Assembly (NCBI GenBank): GCA_038277395.1
Contig: CM076190.1
Location: forward strand, 131,842,197-131,906,196
Direction of reading: 5' to 3'
Length of the DNA stretch: 64,000 nucleotides
Origin: Dryocosmus kuriphilus
Lineage: Eukaryota; Arthropoda; Insecta; Hymenoptera; Cynipidae
Numbering within the stretch: position 1 is the stretch's first letter; each line of letters starts with the position of its first letter. Shown in pieces: positions 10,675 to 21,500 of this stretch. The notes under the pieces are model-generated. The model was given only the letters and a program-made list of their open reading frames with translations. It did no database searches and was not told the DNA's origin. The position numbers and the translations under genes are program-made.

Positions 10675-11038
10675 GATGAGTATCGATGTGTTTGAATGCC
10701 ACCTGGATCGAACCGCTGTAGCAGCAAGCCGTGGACCACCTGTTGTGTGATTCAAGATCACCTCCGACGGTCATTATGAGGTAGACGGCAAGAGACTGTG
10801 CAACGTTAGTGATGCCAAAGAACAATACGACGCAGTCAATTTGGGAATTGTACAGCGCATTATTCAAAACGAAATGCATACAGTGTTTAAAGTCACATCG
10901 TATATGCGAAAAGAGACTGACAGTAATAATCTGATGATGCGTATCTTCGAGGAACCAATCAGCGAAGGACTAAAGAACTTGCAAATTGGTAGCCAACAAA
11001 ACTTGTCAATTCGTAGCGCTGAACTCATTATTCAGTAG
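10675..11038 (+). pseudogene. Small conserved Polinton protein, one stop
   Basis: The frame starts ATGAGTATCGATGTG near 10677 and runs about 120 codons with one TGA near 10750. It includes VDGKRLCNVSDAKEQYDAVN, a phrase I associate with a short insect Polinton gene between the DUF8207-like gene and the integrase. No catalytic motif is present. The function is unknown and a fibre or minor structural role would be a guess. It lies directly upstream of the integrase remnant on the same strand. Confidence 0.5.
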
Positions 11039-11049
11039 GACGCTCGACT

Positions 11050-11700
11050 AAACAATGGAATCTGTACTGGTGCAGGGTTGTACACCAAAAAACTTACACA
11101 CTGACAAACGCAAAGAATCTTACAATTCGCAGTTTAAAGATCTTATGCAGCAATACAGGTTTAATCTGTACTCAGCGCACAGTAATCTAAAGGCTTCAAC
11201 CTATGATTTAGCTTGACAGGCAATTATAAGTGTATAGACATTATACCTGCTCTCATCTCCAAGTAAAACAATGCAAAACATCGATCAATCTATATGAAGC
11301 CCAGAGATGTCACTGCTGAGGATGAAAAGGAACTCTTGCAACGCCTTAAAAGACTGCGAAGCATATCCAGAAGGAAGAGAGCAAAGTTCAAAGTCGGTGA
11401 TAGGGTTCGAGTCAGCAAGCACAAGCATGTTTTTGAGAAAGGATACACTCCAAACTGGACAACAAAGATATTCACTGTAGCACAAGTCGTACCTGCCAAC
11501 CCAGTGACCTACAATCTCAAGAACAAAGTATCGCTCGCGGATTCTATGAACAGGAACTTCTTAAATTTAAGCATCCAGACGTATATCTTGTGGAAAAAGT
11601 AATCAAGAGACTTTGCAATAAAGTATATGTTGAGTGGTTAGGCTTTGATGGTTCACACAACAGCTGGATAGACAAATCAAATATGTTATCAATTTTTGTG
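11050..11700 (+). pseudogene. Polinton integrase, C-terminal half with chromodomain
   Basis: Fragments in order: a piece of the DDE core (KESYNSQFKDLMQQYRFNLY and HSNLKAS), then GNYKCIDIIPALIS with NNAKHRSI, then the C-terminal SH3-like domain (FKVGDRVRVSKHKHVFEKGY), then a chromodomain-like end (VYLVEKVIKRLCNKVYVEWL followed by GFDGSHNSW). The His-Cys zinc finger, the first catalytic Asp and the glutamate block are missing, and there are several stops and shifts. The family joins element ends to target DNA. The chromodomain suggests chromatin-guided target choice in the parent element. This copy cannot be active. Confidence 0.8.
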
Positions 11701-11812
11701 CAATGTTGAATCAACTCTGTACCATGTTGATCCAACGTTGAACCAATGTTGAAACAACGCTGAACCAATGTTGAACCAACGTTGAACCTACGCTAAACCA
11801 ACGAGCGTTTAG
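11700..11812. repeat. 11-bp minisatellite in the integrase 3' tail
   Basis: About nine imperfect units of GTTGAACCAAC and AATGTTGAACC follow the integrase stop directly. Just beyond it, two copies of a segment containing ACAATAATAATAATGTATTT (about 11838 and 11931) form a short direct repeat. Confidence 0.7.
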
Positions 11813-12054
11813 CTCTACATTACCTTCAACGCTTTACAATAATAATAATGTATTTGCAAGAGTCGAAGTAACTATTTACAAAGACTGGTGCGCCACAGAG
11901 TCATATTTCTACACTTATCTCAACGGTGTACAATAATAATAATAATGTATTTACAAAGGGACTGCAAATGTGCATTTATAATGAATTCACAGTATCTAAT
12001 TTTGAAAAAGAAGGTCCAAAAGTTCATAATCGTTACCTGTAAGAATTTCGTCGT

Positions 12055-12175
12055 CATTGTCAGTAGCGTTAACGTCCACTTGCGTGGTGTCAATAACGTC
12101 AACGTCCATTTGCGTGTTGTCAGTAGTGTCAATGTCCATTTGCGTGGTGTTCAGTCTGTAATGTCCCCACGCAAG
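12055..12175. repeat. 30-bp tandem repeat at the 3' end of the polymerase gene
   Basis: Three to four units of about 30 bp (core AACGTCCATTTGCGTG) are seen. Read on the minus strand they give a 10-residue acidic repeat around NTTQMDIDTTD and VDVIDTTQVD, just past the conserved end of the DNA polymerase. It may be a C-terminal extension of the polymerase or 3' UTR. The frame differs from the conserved domain by a shift. Confidence 0.6.
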
Positions 12176-15100
12176 AGCGTCTGTGGTGTTGATGAGCAAG
12201 CATCGCTTATCAATGTTATTATTTTTCGTACAATGGCTGATCTTATACCTTTCGCTTTTTTCACAAAGTCTTCGCCTTTTATACGGATTCTGTACATTTT
12301 ACTCCTCAAGCCAATAAATTCAGTGACAATTTTGACACAACACTCATCCTTCATCAGACCTAAAACTTCTATGTTGACTTGCGGCATTCCGAAAACATTG
12401 TCTCGAAGGTAGTCAGAGGTATGAAATCTGTGAATATCGTCTTTAATCTCGGCGTAAATGTCATCACATTTTAATTCGTAGGTTAGAGTGTCTGTGTCGG
12501 TGTATAGAAGTTAGCATTTAGTACCGTATTTTTCAATCATGTAGTCGCAGTGGAAGTCATAGATGAGGATTTTAGAGATATCTAGCACTGCAAGCCCTAC
12601 ATAGACCGGCTTGTTAAACAAAACTGCAGTTCTTCTCAGTACAATCGCAATGAGATTCTCACTAAAGATTGCTCGACTGTGAAAGTTTGTTCGGGCTATG
12701 AGGGCTTCTACACCATAACTACCCTCCCACTTTGTCACGAGTTTCAAGTCAACGTATTTTCGTACGTTCTCCATTGTCTTTCCATAAACTGCATTATTCA
12801 TGAGCTTGAAGAGATTGTTTTCAGACTCGTTTTTAGCGTTAGTCCTCAATGTTGTGTTAAAATCAATATAACTTTTCAACCACGCAGGTTGATTGAATTT
12901 CAAGACTCTACGAATTTTGACAAGTTTCAGGCCATAGGCTAATGCATTTTTCAGAGCACGATAATGGATAACGTACTTTCTTTTCGGCAGGAAGGTAGTT
13001 AGGAACTTCTCCTGGCTGGACCCCGGTGGCCTCGAGTGTTCTGGACAAAACGGCAAGTCATTGTGTTTGTCATGAAGTTCTGCTCGATAGACGAAATCTA
13101 CTTCCAGAATGTAGCCAAAGGGTGAAACGTCTGGAACGTTGAAATTAAAATTTTGAAAATTCGTAACGCATTCGAAACCACCGTAAGGGAGCGGCTGTTC
13201 CATTGCCCAACCGTAGAGGTTATTTGCATCTAAATATTCAATGAAGATGATCTCCCCATCTTTGTTGAACGCTGGCATGTACTTGTTATTGGCAATAGCA
13301 TAACGGTTGGGGCATTCACATAATCCACCCCTTTTGCCTTGCTCAATCATTAACAGCATATCAACATCGGTGAATAACTCTAATCTGGCCTTTGAATATT
13401 TAAGCATGGCATCTAATGTCAAGCCAGGAGTGGTGTAATATTGTGCTGGATCCAAGCCGTAAGCCTTGAAACATTGTTCTCGGAAACTTTAAAAAATGTC
13501 AGCCAAAAGCAGAACGTCAGTTTTCATGTACAGAGTGACGCACTCGCTTAGTGTCTTGATGTTAAATGCACACCATAACTGTTGTGCATGTGCATAATCT
13601 TCGTCCGATATTGCCGAATCATTGAGAGTGCTGTAGAATTTGACATTTGGTGGAAGCTGAGTTTCATTGAGTCTGTCCCTCGAATCTAGGTATTCATAAG
13701 GAGGAACACCCTTCCTCGTGAGAAGCTTAATTTTTTCTCGCTCAACACCAGCAAACACAGCATTGATAATTTTGTACTGAGTGAGGTAGGATGCTAACTT
13801 TTCCAGGGAAGAGGCCATAAATCGGAATGAATGGATAAATCTAAATTTTACTTGAGTTTCTTGAACATACATTGTGAAGGAAATGTACTTTTCCTTATTG
13901 AGCGCAAGAACTTGGACTCTACCTGCAAATTGTGGTGCAATATCGCGATTGATAAAGTGAGCGTCATACCCACTCATATTATGAAACAAAACAGGTACGG
14001 TGTTTGGGTCCTGTTATGATAAGTTGCAATGCTCATGCGCAGGACCACGTTACTTACCTATCAAGTGACAATGATAATGTACCTTCTTCATTGGGGGACG
14101 TGATGCCTTCTGACAAATGTGACAAGTTTTGGCATCTATAAAGGCTACTTGTTCCTCATATGATAATTTCTGCATTGGAACTGTAGATGCCAGAATGTTG
14201 TCACATTCCTGGGCAATTTTGAGCAACTGTTGAGAGAAACACTTTGCCGGTTCCACATTGTCGGGACAGGATTCGTCAAAGGACAGTGAATCATCATAAC
14301 TGCACTTGAAGAAATATCCAATATCAAAAACTTCATTTTTTTCAAAATTTCAGAATTAGAGGCTTTTACTCCTTCATCATCATCATTTACAGGTATTAAC
14401 AATGATTCACAGTCGGCATAGATGGTGAAAGGAGCTCGCTCCCGATTCATGAAATTTTTTAGTTGAATGATATTCTTTCCAGGTTCTGGCAGCACCACTT
14501 TGCAATTATTTAATTTAACACAATCTTCAGTGTGGGAAACCAGTTTCTCCATTTTTCGGAAATAGTGTAAGCATCCGTCACAAATATATTTTTCCCCATC
14601 ATTTTTGGACAGTTGTGTAGAGGCTAATTGCGGAAGGTCCTTTATCCACACATAGTGGTATGTAGTTTAATGTTTGAGGTCTTCCTTTCTGGTTTTCTTC
14701 TTCTCCTTCTTCAACACTATATCCCTCACAAACATACTCCTCTTCTACACGAAGAAGATTCTCATTTGTTTCTCTTTTCTGTGAAATTAGATGAACGGGC
14801 ACCACCGTGAATTTATTCTCCTTCTCTTTAATTAATCCGTACACATTCACAGATATGTTGTTTCTGTTTTCAAATTTAGCCACATCCTTGAAGGCAACTG
14901 GAAAAGTGATGTTAGAAAAATCCAGCTCTTTCTTGTATTTCTGGTATTTAGACATGCGTTGCGTATGTCTATGCAAGCCAGGTGGGTGTATGGCTGATAG
15001 TATAGCCCACCTGAAACACTCGTTGTCATAGCTTCGTAAGTTGACACAAGCTTCTTTTCTTTTGATGAAGAATGGAAGTTCAATGAAGGAACTCCTCTTC

Positions 15101-15806
15101 ATTGGATTGAGCTTGTTAATGTTGACGAAATGTTTGATAATTGAGTGTAAGTTCCACCCAGAGTCCTTTTCCTAAAATTCCTCCATTTCCTTAAGGGCTG
15201 GATACCTGACATATGTTTCAAACCATAATTTCAAGTCAGTGGTGGAATATATTGACTCATTTTTTGACTTGAAATTTTTCTCGTCAGGCTTGTCTTTCAA
15301 ATTTTAGTGTAATAGGTAAGAAGTGCTGTATCTATTTTCAAAGACTTGTGTCGACGTACATCTTTACCCACTTGTGAAATAAATAACCGTTGAGCACCGT
15401 TCAAGAAGACAAGAACATCTTTATGTATTAAGTTAGCCACAACACATGTTTTAATGCGACTTTCAAAAGCTTTGTCCACATATAACCACTTTACACGATT
15501 ATTAATATCATCTTGATTCTGCTTCTGCAAATCACCTCCTCCTCCTTTCTTTTCCAATAAATTGAAGCGAACCTCCAAGCATGCAAGTTTCTCAGTTAAA
15601 TTCAGGCACTTTTGTCTTCTGCCTAATGACTGCGGTGGTCTTTTCCCTATAAAGTTCCCTACGCACAGTCTTGAGACAAATCGAGCACTCATTCTTCCAT
15701 TTTTGACTTTGTCTAGAGGTGCGTATCCAGACGATAGCATTAGAGCTAACGAATCCTCTATACCAGGTATGAGTTTTACACGCTCATCAAGTATCGTTTT
15801 TAACAC
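12151..15806 (-). pseudogene. Protein-primed family B DNA polymerase of the Polinton
   Basis: Almost the whole gene can be followed. The N-terminal region (15806-15297, then 15297-14600) contains DSGWNLHSIIKHFVNINKL and CFRWAILSAIHP. A Cys-His segment follows (YICDGCLHYF to HTEDC, about 14600-14520). Then come exonuclease motif I (FTIYADCESL, about 14430), exo II (MSGYDAHFI, about 13980), exo III (LYMKTDVLLLADIF, about 13500), polymerase motif A (IEYLDANNLYGWAM, about 13240), motif B (LMNNAVYGKTMENVR) and motif C (YTDTDTL, about 12500). The conserved end is FIGLRSKMYRIRIKG. One TAA sits two codons before motif C, and stops or shifts occur near 15295, 15170, 14600, 14280 and 13480. The gene would replicate the element from terminal-protein-capped ends. 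Confidence 0.9.
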
Positions 15807-16055
15807 ATGCAGGATATATAGTCACTAATAAAGTATTTTTTAACGCACACAGGGTATATAAAGTCTATAGCTGCACTTCTCGTCGACTAGCTTTTTTCAT
15901 GCACACACACAAACACACAAGTTTTAGCTTCACTACTCGTCGAGTGTTTGTCTTTCTTTTCACACGCAGGATATATATAAAGTCGCTAATAAAGTCTTTA
16001 GCTGCACTTCTCGTCGAGTGGCTTTTTTTCACACACAGGATATATAAAGTCCTCA
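15803..16055. repeat. TATA-containing tandem repeat upstream of the polymerase gene
   Basis: Four to five imperfect units of about 40-70 bp carry GGATATATAAAGTC, CTAATAAAGT, GCTGCACTTCTCGTCGAGT and a CACACA-rich spacer. The units lie between the polymerase reading frame and its likely TATA box at 16165, so they would form a repetitive 5' leader. On the plus strand each contains a TATATAAAG match. Confidence 0.65.
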
Positions 16056-16164
16056 AATAGGACAAAACTTTACTGGAGCCTCTTTCTTACTTTTTTCACT
16101 TCTTGCCCACGATGTGAACCGCTTTGAAGGTAACACTGAACTGACTACGCTCCGCTCTACTCTC

Positions 16165-16177
16165 GCTTTTATAAGCC
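16165..16177 (-). promoter_or_regulatory. TATA box of the Polinton polymerase gene
   Basis: On the minus strand the sequence reads GGCTTATAAAAGC. It stands upstream of the polymerase frame and immediately downstream of the heat-shock-element cluster. The same TTATAAAAGCG core stands before the packaging ATPase. Confidence 0.55.
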
Positions 16178-16195
16178 ACCACTCTAAACTGCCTA

Positions 16196-16359
16196 GAAGC
16201 TTCTAGAAAGGTCCCCCACCAGAATTTCTAGAAGCAATGCTCGGGGATTCCCAAGTTATCGACAAGTTTCAACACGCATACTCATGATTGAACGAGTTCT
16301 TCAAGCTTTTAGAAAGATCCTCTACCGAAACTTCTGTCAGAGACGCTTCGAGAACTTTC
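16196..16359 (-). promoter_or_regulatory. Heat-shock-element cluster upstream of the polymerase TATA box
   Basis: Sites read on the plus strand: GAA-gc-TTC-ta-GAA at 16196-16208; TTC-ta-GAA at 16226-16233 with another GAA one base too close at 16222; a degenerate four-unit array TTC-tt-CAA-gc-TTT-ta-GAA at 16297-16314; GAA-ac-TTC at 16327-16334; and TTC-ga-GAA-ct-TTC at 16347-16359. Two are perfect three-unit heat-shock elements of the nGAAnnTTCnnGAAn type, the binding site of HSF trimers. The first lies about 20 bp upstream of the TATA box in the transcription direction, the classic layout of hsp promoters. Confidence 0.6.
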
Positions 16360-17019
16360 TACGCAGTACTTCCGAGTCCTCAATGCGATAATTTTTAGTG
16401 CCTCATTTAGGACAGTTTTGCAAGAACTAAAATTTTGTCTGTTTTTACCTATCACTTACAGTTTTCGAGATATTTGCAAATTTACGTAATTTTCTAATCA
16501 ATTTCTTGAAGTTACAAGTCAGCCATTTATTACAGACAAATTATTCATTAATCAATTTCTATTCCGAATACAGTTTCGATTCGGCCAATTGATTAAATTA
16601 TTCCGTATTGACTTTGTTCTATTGTTAAAGGCTAAAGATTGTTATTATAATTTTGAATTTTGGGATCTGGATAGTTCATTGAAAGCTAAGAAAATTATCT
16701 ATATAACATTTTGATGTTGAACAACAATTTAATTTGTTATTTGTCTTTTAGTGATCGCTACATGTATCCGGAGAGCATAATGAAAAAGGAGGTTTACACT
16801 CGACGTGCTTCTCTCCTCATTTTTTTCCCCTGCGTGTGGACGGTGCAGACGATAGTCATTGTTCCCATACGCTCTACTACACCCTTGACTCTTCTCTCTC
16901 ACTGGGTATACAGTCCACACTGGCTGCGTATATGATATAAGCTAAGAAGAGGAGACAATATACTCGGGCACAAGATGCATTATAGTGACTTCACCGAGAA
17001 TCTTAACACTGACAGTTCT
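16360..17019. other. Non-coding Polinton subterminal region
   Basis: AT-rich sequence lies between the heat-shock cluster and the right TIR. It has no recognisable gene, and the two short overlapping frames at 16711-16935 look like chance. Confidence 0.5.
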
Positions 17020-17523
17020 CAAACGTTCCAGTAGCCTGGAACAGAAGCCTACATTACCAACTAACGGCAAATGACTCGGTTCATATTCGGCAGATTCCTA
17101 CCTTACCGATTGACAGTAAATACTTGTCCTAGATTCCTACTTTGCCGAATTATGGTAACCACTTACCCCCGATTCCTAGCTTACCGACTGACATTAATAA
17201 ACTGCCAAATTCACAACCGACACATTCCTACCTTACCGACTCATGATACATACCTGTACCAGATTCCTACCTTGCCGGCTAATGATAAAAGACTGCCATG
17301 TCTCAAGCTTACCCAGATTCCTGATGATAATACCGGATGTCGGTGGAGCCATCTGTCATCGTATCATTTATCATGGAACAGAACCCTATCTTACCGACTA
17401 AAGATAATACCGACTGTCGATAACTTAGCACGGTCACGAACCACTGAGGGAGTAGTGGTCCCATCTGTCGGCGACTGCGCGAAGTTGGTCGTGGTGGCCC
17501 CGAACTGTCCTAGTTATATTACT
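17020..17523 (-). repeat. Polinton right terminal inverted repeat
   Basis: Reverse complement of the left TIR, slightly longer, with about six to seven subterminal units of 38-50 bp around CGGTAAGGTAGGAATCTG. The open frame across it (17071-17571) is a by-product of the repeat. Confidence 0.85.
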
Positions 17524-17641
17524 TCAAAACATTCTGAAATTCCAAAATTTTCCTTCTCGGCGATTTTCTAATGTCATGAATTTTATTTTTCGAGGTATTT
17601 CCATATTCCCAATAATATTAAGAATTAATAATAATAAATAT

Positions 17642-18274
17642 GATAGCGGCTAATCGTCTTCTGTAAAAAAGGCTATCTCACGTACACTTTAAAAGTTGAC
17701 AACCCCACGTTATGCATTTTTAATATTTAAAAAATTTTTTTTGACAGAGTTTTATTTAGTTTTATTATCACGTTTTGTGACTTTTATTTATTTTTGTTCT
17801 TGTTATTATCATTATTATTATGTTCGCTATCGTGTCGTGTATGTCCGTGTACGTTTGTGAAGTTATGTGTGTTGTCCACCGCTCAAAATATTATCATATT
17901 AATTGAGTCGTTGGTCTCAGATGCTGGTTTAAAAAATCTTGACGAATGCTCTGGTTTCCATTCCCAGGTATGTCTCTGACATTCTCTCTCTCGCTATCTC
18001 TCTCTTTGGGGAGTGCTTTTGCCCCCTTGGCACCTGAGATAAGCAATATCGCTTGAAATTTATAACATTAAAAAAGAATTGAGGACAAATGTCTCTGATA
18101 ATATTACCTCGTGGTCCAGAGCAGGATTATTTTAAGTTTGTGACGAATGTGGAAGCAGAATAATTTTTGAAACCAAATCTGACACAAACGAATCTACTAA
18201 GCACTTGCCGCGTTCGCGACCGTGTTTGGTAGCGAAGTACCGGGTCATGAGTACCTGTGGGAGGAGGTGGGCCT
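17642..18274 (+). mobile_element. 5'-truncated Dong-like retrotransposon (3' UTR only)
   Basis: This block is homologous to 37743-38528, the 3' UTR of the Dong-like element. Shared landmarks are GGCTAATYGTCTTCTG at the start, CGTGTATGTCCGTGTACGTT, GACGAATGCTCTGGTTTCC, GTGCCCCCTTGGC and GGTCATGAGTACCTGTGGGA near the end. It is preceded by ATTAATAATAATAAATAT and followed by ATAATAATAATAAG, so it also sits in a TAA tract. It is a typical dead-on-arrival 5' truncation, with no coding sequence left. Confidence 0.85.
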
Positions 18275-20836
18275 ATAATAATAATAAGCTTACAAATTTC
18301 TTAAGAAGTTGTAAAATGAAAGTCGTTTTCTCTCAGGCTTAAGATTTAATATTTAAGGCTTTTTCTTAAGCTTTAAATAATTTTTAATTACTTTTGAAAT
18401 ATTTGTAATATTAATATGTGTATTATAATATTAATTTTCAAGTTTGACCCGTAAAATTAAAGAATAAAATTAGTGAATTAAGTTCATTTATTTTAAAATT
18501 GGACATTGTTTTTAAAAAGGATATTGTACGTATGAGTATCATGTAGTTTTTAATAATATAAAAATAATAGGTATAAAACTGCATATTTATTTTATTAATT
18601 TCGAAAACTTTTTTCAAACATTTTTTTAATTAAGCCTGATACAAATGTGTCATAAAATATTTATAAAAGTTAAATTTTTCGAATCTAATTGGGTTAAGCT
18701 TTAATATTAATATTAAGTTATAAACGAATTAATATTTAAAATTTTATTAAATTAATATTAAGACTGTCGGGAATTTTGAAATTCCCGATGTACATTTACT
18801 TTAAGATTATATATTATTTTTTGAAAAAAAATATTTTTAGATATGAACAACATATTTTCAATTAATCCTGATATAAAGAGAAAAAAAATTATTTTATCTT
18901 TTTATGTGATTAAAGTTTTTCTATATATTAATTAACATAATTAATAATAAACCTAAACTATAATTATTTTATTTTTGTCAAAAGTAATAATTATCACCCC
19001 AATTCAAGTGATTTCGAAATCCGTTAAATAGCATAATTTATTAAAATGTACTCAAGTAATAATTACAAATTAATATTAATAGCTGATAATAATAATCATT
19101 GAAATTCAAAAAAAAATTTAATGAAAGTCATTTTTCTTACATAAGGCTAAAATTTAAGGTTTAAGGCTTTTTCTCGAGCCGTAAGTAATTTTAAATTGTA
19201 TTTAAGATATTCTTAATATTATTTTTAATAATAATTTGTTTATTTTCCCCTGAGAGTTAAAAAAAAATTTATATTAATAAAAATATTAAAATAAAAATTA
19301 ACGAATGAATTAAACTTATTTATTTAAAAATTAGATATTATTTTCATAAAAAGGTATTTTTAGATCTGAATAACATATAACTTTTAAAATTAAATTTTTT
19401 TATAATTTTAAAATATTAATATAAATATAATATTGAATTTTAAATCTATTAATTTAAAAACCATAAACTTTCATAAATATTTACTTATTGTGATGTTTAT
19501 TTATTCAATTTCCTCATAAAACTGTCTGCGAGTTTTCCTTTGATGAAAGTGTTAAAAATGTTTATATTTACATAATTTTATACAATTCTAAGAGAAAATT
19601 GAATAAATAAACATTTCAGTAAATGAAAAGCTTCTTGATTTTTCTTTCAATAAAAAATTTCTGACGCCGTTTAGTTGATGGCGGCGTTAATTACGTACCA
19701 AGGCCTAGTTCAATTGGAACATTGATTCCAGGTTAAAAATATTTACGTAGAAATTTATATGAAACTCGAGTGATAAGTATTTTGGAACAATTCACATGAA
19801 CTTTGAAACTTATTCTTAAATGCACGTATTTCATAAACCCTAAGGAAGATATGACACTCCAATATGCTAGCGATTTTTGAATACGTGAAATTTTACGTGG
19901 ATTATTATTGTTCTACCAAGATTGGGGCTGAGGAGCACAATCGGAACTAATTTCCTGACCAGAGCACAGATATTCTGTGAAAGAGCCAATTTTTCGTATA
20001 TGAATATTTATGAGATTGTGCAATATGTATAATTGTGTTAAGAAATTACATATGAATATTAAAAGTACGATTCCAAATATTCAGAGGTAAAATTTAGATT
20101 TAATTATGAATTAAATAGTTTGCTGCTAGTTAACAATGTTTCAGTATATTTACCAATAGAATTAAGGCAAACGGCTAAATTGATGAATAAACCGACGACA
20201 ACCCTCATTTTCTTTATTAGAGATGATACTGGTTTACGAAAAAATTCGTGAACAGCGTATACTTCTATTTTGTAAATCGAGGCTTTGGCACAGATAGCGT
20301 TGGACAAACAAAACTTTGATTTACAAAGCCATCGTCCAAGTATTACATGCATGAATTTTTTTTTTCTTATCTCCCTGCGTCGTACTTTGGCGCTTTCACT
20401 CATTGCGAAAGACATACTATTTGTTCACAGATTATATTCTCAATTAATATAGATAAAATAACGTAAAATTAAACAAAAGTATTTTTATTATATCATGATT
20501 GTGAATAAAAAGTTGAAAAATTTGTAGACAAATAAAATATTTTCTAATTGTATTTTGTAATTAAAATTATTTTTAGCTAATTATATGAGGGTCCGTAAAT
20601 GAAAAATAGTATCCCAAGTAAAAAAATTGAGGAATTTCTATAAAGAAATGGGTAGCAGAATTTCTGGAGAATCTGCAGAAATTCTTAAATTGTCATCGTC
20701 TAAATTTTAAATTGTTTATCCGAGAATTTTTTAAGATTCTTTAAATTTTGAATTCTTTTATTTTGAAAATTAACACTGCAATAAAAAAAGTGTTTTTTAA
20801 TTTGAAGAAAACTGGTAATTGAGTATCTAAACTTCT
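18275..20836. other. AT-rich intergenic DNA with diverged direct repeats
   Basis: No gene is supported. Segments 18300-18600 and 19110-19400 are diverged copies of one another (shared GAAAGTC, AAGGCTTTTTCT and ATTTAAAATTAGAT-type runs), about 800 bp apart. GTCGGGAATTTTGAAATTCCCG near 18764 is a near-palindrome, and the phrase TAATATTAARACTGTCGGG also occurs beside the Polinton left end at about 6400. Around 19492-19615 two 20-bp arms (GTTTATTTATTCAATTT and complement) form an inverted repeat with a loop of about 80 nt. The minus-strand 103-codon frame at 20104-20415 has no recognisable domain. Confidence 0.4.
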
Positions 20837-21016
20837 TACATTATACCTTTTTTTTTGTTTTTGTCTTTTTTTGTTTGGCGGAGCAGGAGGTGGAAATCCG
20901 TTTGACGGACAGAGTGTGGGACTCGGCCTGACGGTCCCTACCCACTCAAACCATCTCCTTCCCCGGCACTCAGGCTATAAGTCCATTGTGCCACACCTTT
21001 ACATACGCGCTCCTAT

Positions 21017-21229
21017 TTAGGCCATCTCAGACCTACTAATGAAGCCCAGGATGTCGCCCGCATTTAGCGTTGAAATGTCCCCTGGTTCCATGAAATGATC
21101 CCCGAGGATTTCTTTCCGAAAGCCAGCTAGTGCCGGACATTCACATAGACCGTGCAAAGATGTCTCGACATCTCTACAGCATTTCCCGCACTCTGTTTTG
21201 GAACTAAGTCCCATCTTGTGCGTGTATAA
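21017..21229 (-). pseudogene. LINE C-terminal zinc-knuckle fragment inside the composite retroposon
   Basis: The frame reads THKMGLSSKTECGKCCRDVE, then LHGLCECPALAGFRKEILG. This is the Cys-Cys-His-Cys motif at the extreme C-terminus of many insect LINE ORF2 proteins, after the RNase H region, and it closes with a stop after SRSEMA. About 70 codons are left and the upstream frame is closed by a TGA, so it is a carried-along 3' end rather than a gene. Confidence 0.7.
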
Positions 21230-21369
21230 AGGTCAGGCCCTGTAGTTTCAGAGTCTTAGACCTTTCTGTCTCCCTGTTCAAGAGGGTGCTCTTGGAGCCC
21301 CTTTTCCTCCTACCCGCATGAGGCATGACCTGGCTGCCCGGTAATTCTTTCCTTCACTACTTGTGGGCC

Positions 21370-21500
21370 GAAACCTTTGGAGCCGTCCCCTTTGGAGCTG
21401 TCCCTTTTAGAGCCGTCCCATTAGTAACCGTCCCTTCTATAGCCGTCCCCTTAGGAGCCGTCCCCTCTGGAGCCGTCCACTTAGGAGCCGTTCCCTTTTG
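21370..21500. repeat. 15-bp VNTR in composite retroposon copy B
   Basis: Eight to nine units of GAGCCGTCCCCTTTG type (plus strand) are seen; copy A has about six. Unit length is a multiple of three, so all frames show a five-residue repeat. Stops in the minus-strand frame argue against current coding. Confidence 0.8.

Larger units (their letters stand above)
6433..17523. mobile_element. Maverick/Polinton DNA transposon, degenerate, 11.1 kb
   Basis: Long TIRs starting AGTAGTATAGC (left) and AGTAATATAAC (right, reverse complement) bound a block with the characteristic Polinton gene set. Minus strand: protein-primed DNA polymerase B, double jelly-roll major capsid, a PLA2-like minor-capsid fragment and a conserved small gene. 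Plus strand: FtsK/A32-type packaging ATPase, two conserved structural or accessory genes and the C-terminal half of a retroviral-type integrase with chromodomain. Flanking bases TTCAAG (6427-6432) and TTCAAA (17523-17528) could be a 6-bp target duplication with one mismatch; the end is then uncertain by one base. Nearly every gene carries stops or frameshifts, so the copy is dead. The adenovirus-type cysteine protease usual for the family was not found. Confidence 0.9.

Noticed and set aside
11700..12175. CRISPR-like array
   Set aside because: Units are contiguous minisatellites without spacers, in eukaryotic transposon DNA.
11888..12412. 174-codon plus-strand ORF
   Set aside because: Antisense to the polymerase C-terminus and its 30-bp repeat; the minus strand explains it.
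7056..15806. Stop-codon recoding or an alternative code in the Polinton
   Set aside because: TAA, TAG and TGA all occur in frame together with frameshifts and deletions, which is ordinary pseudogene decay.
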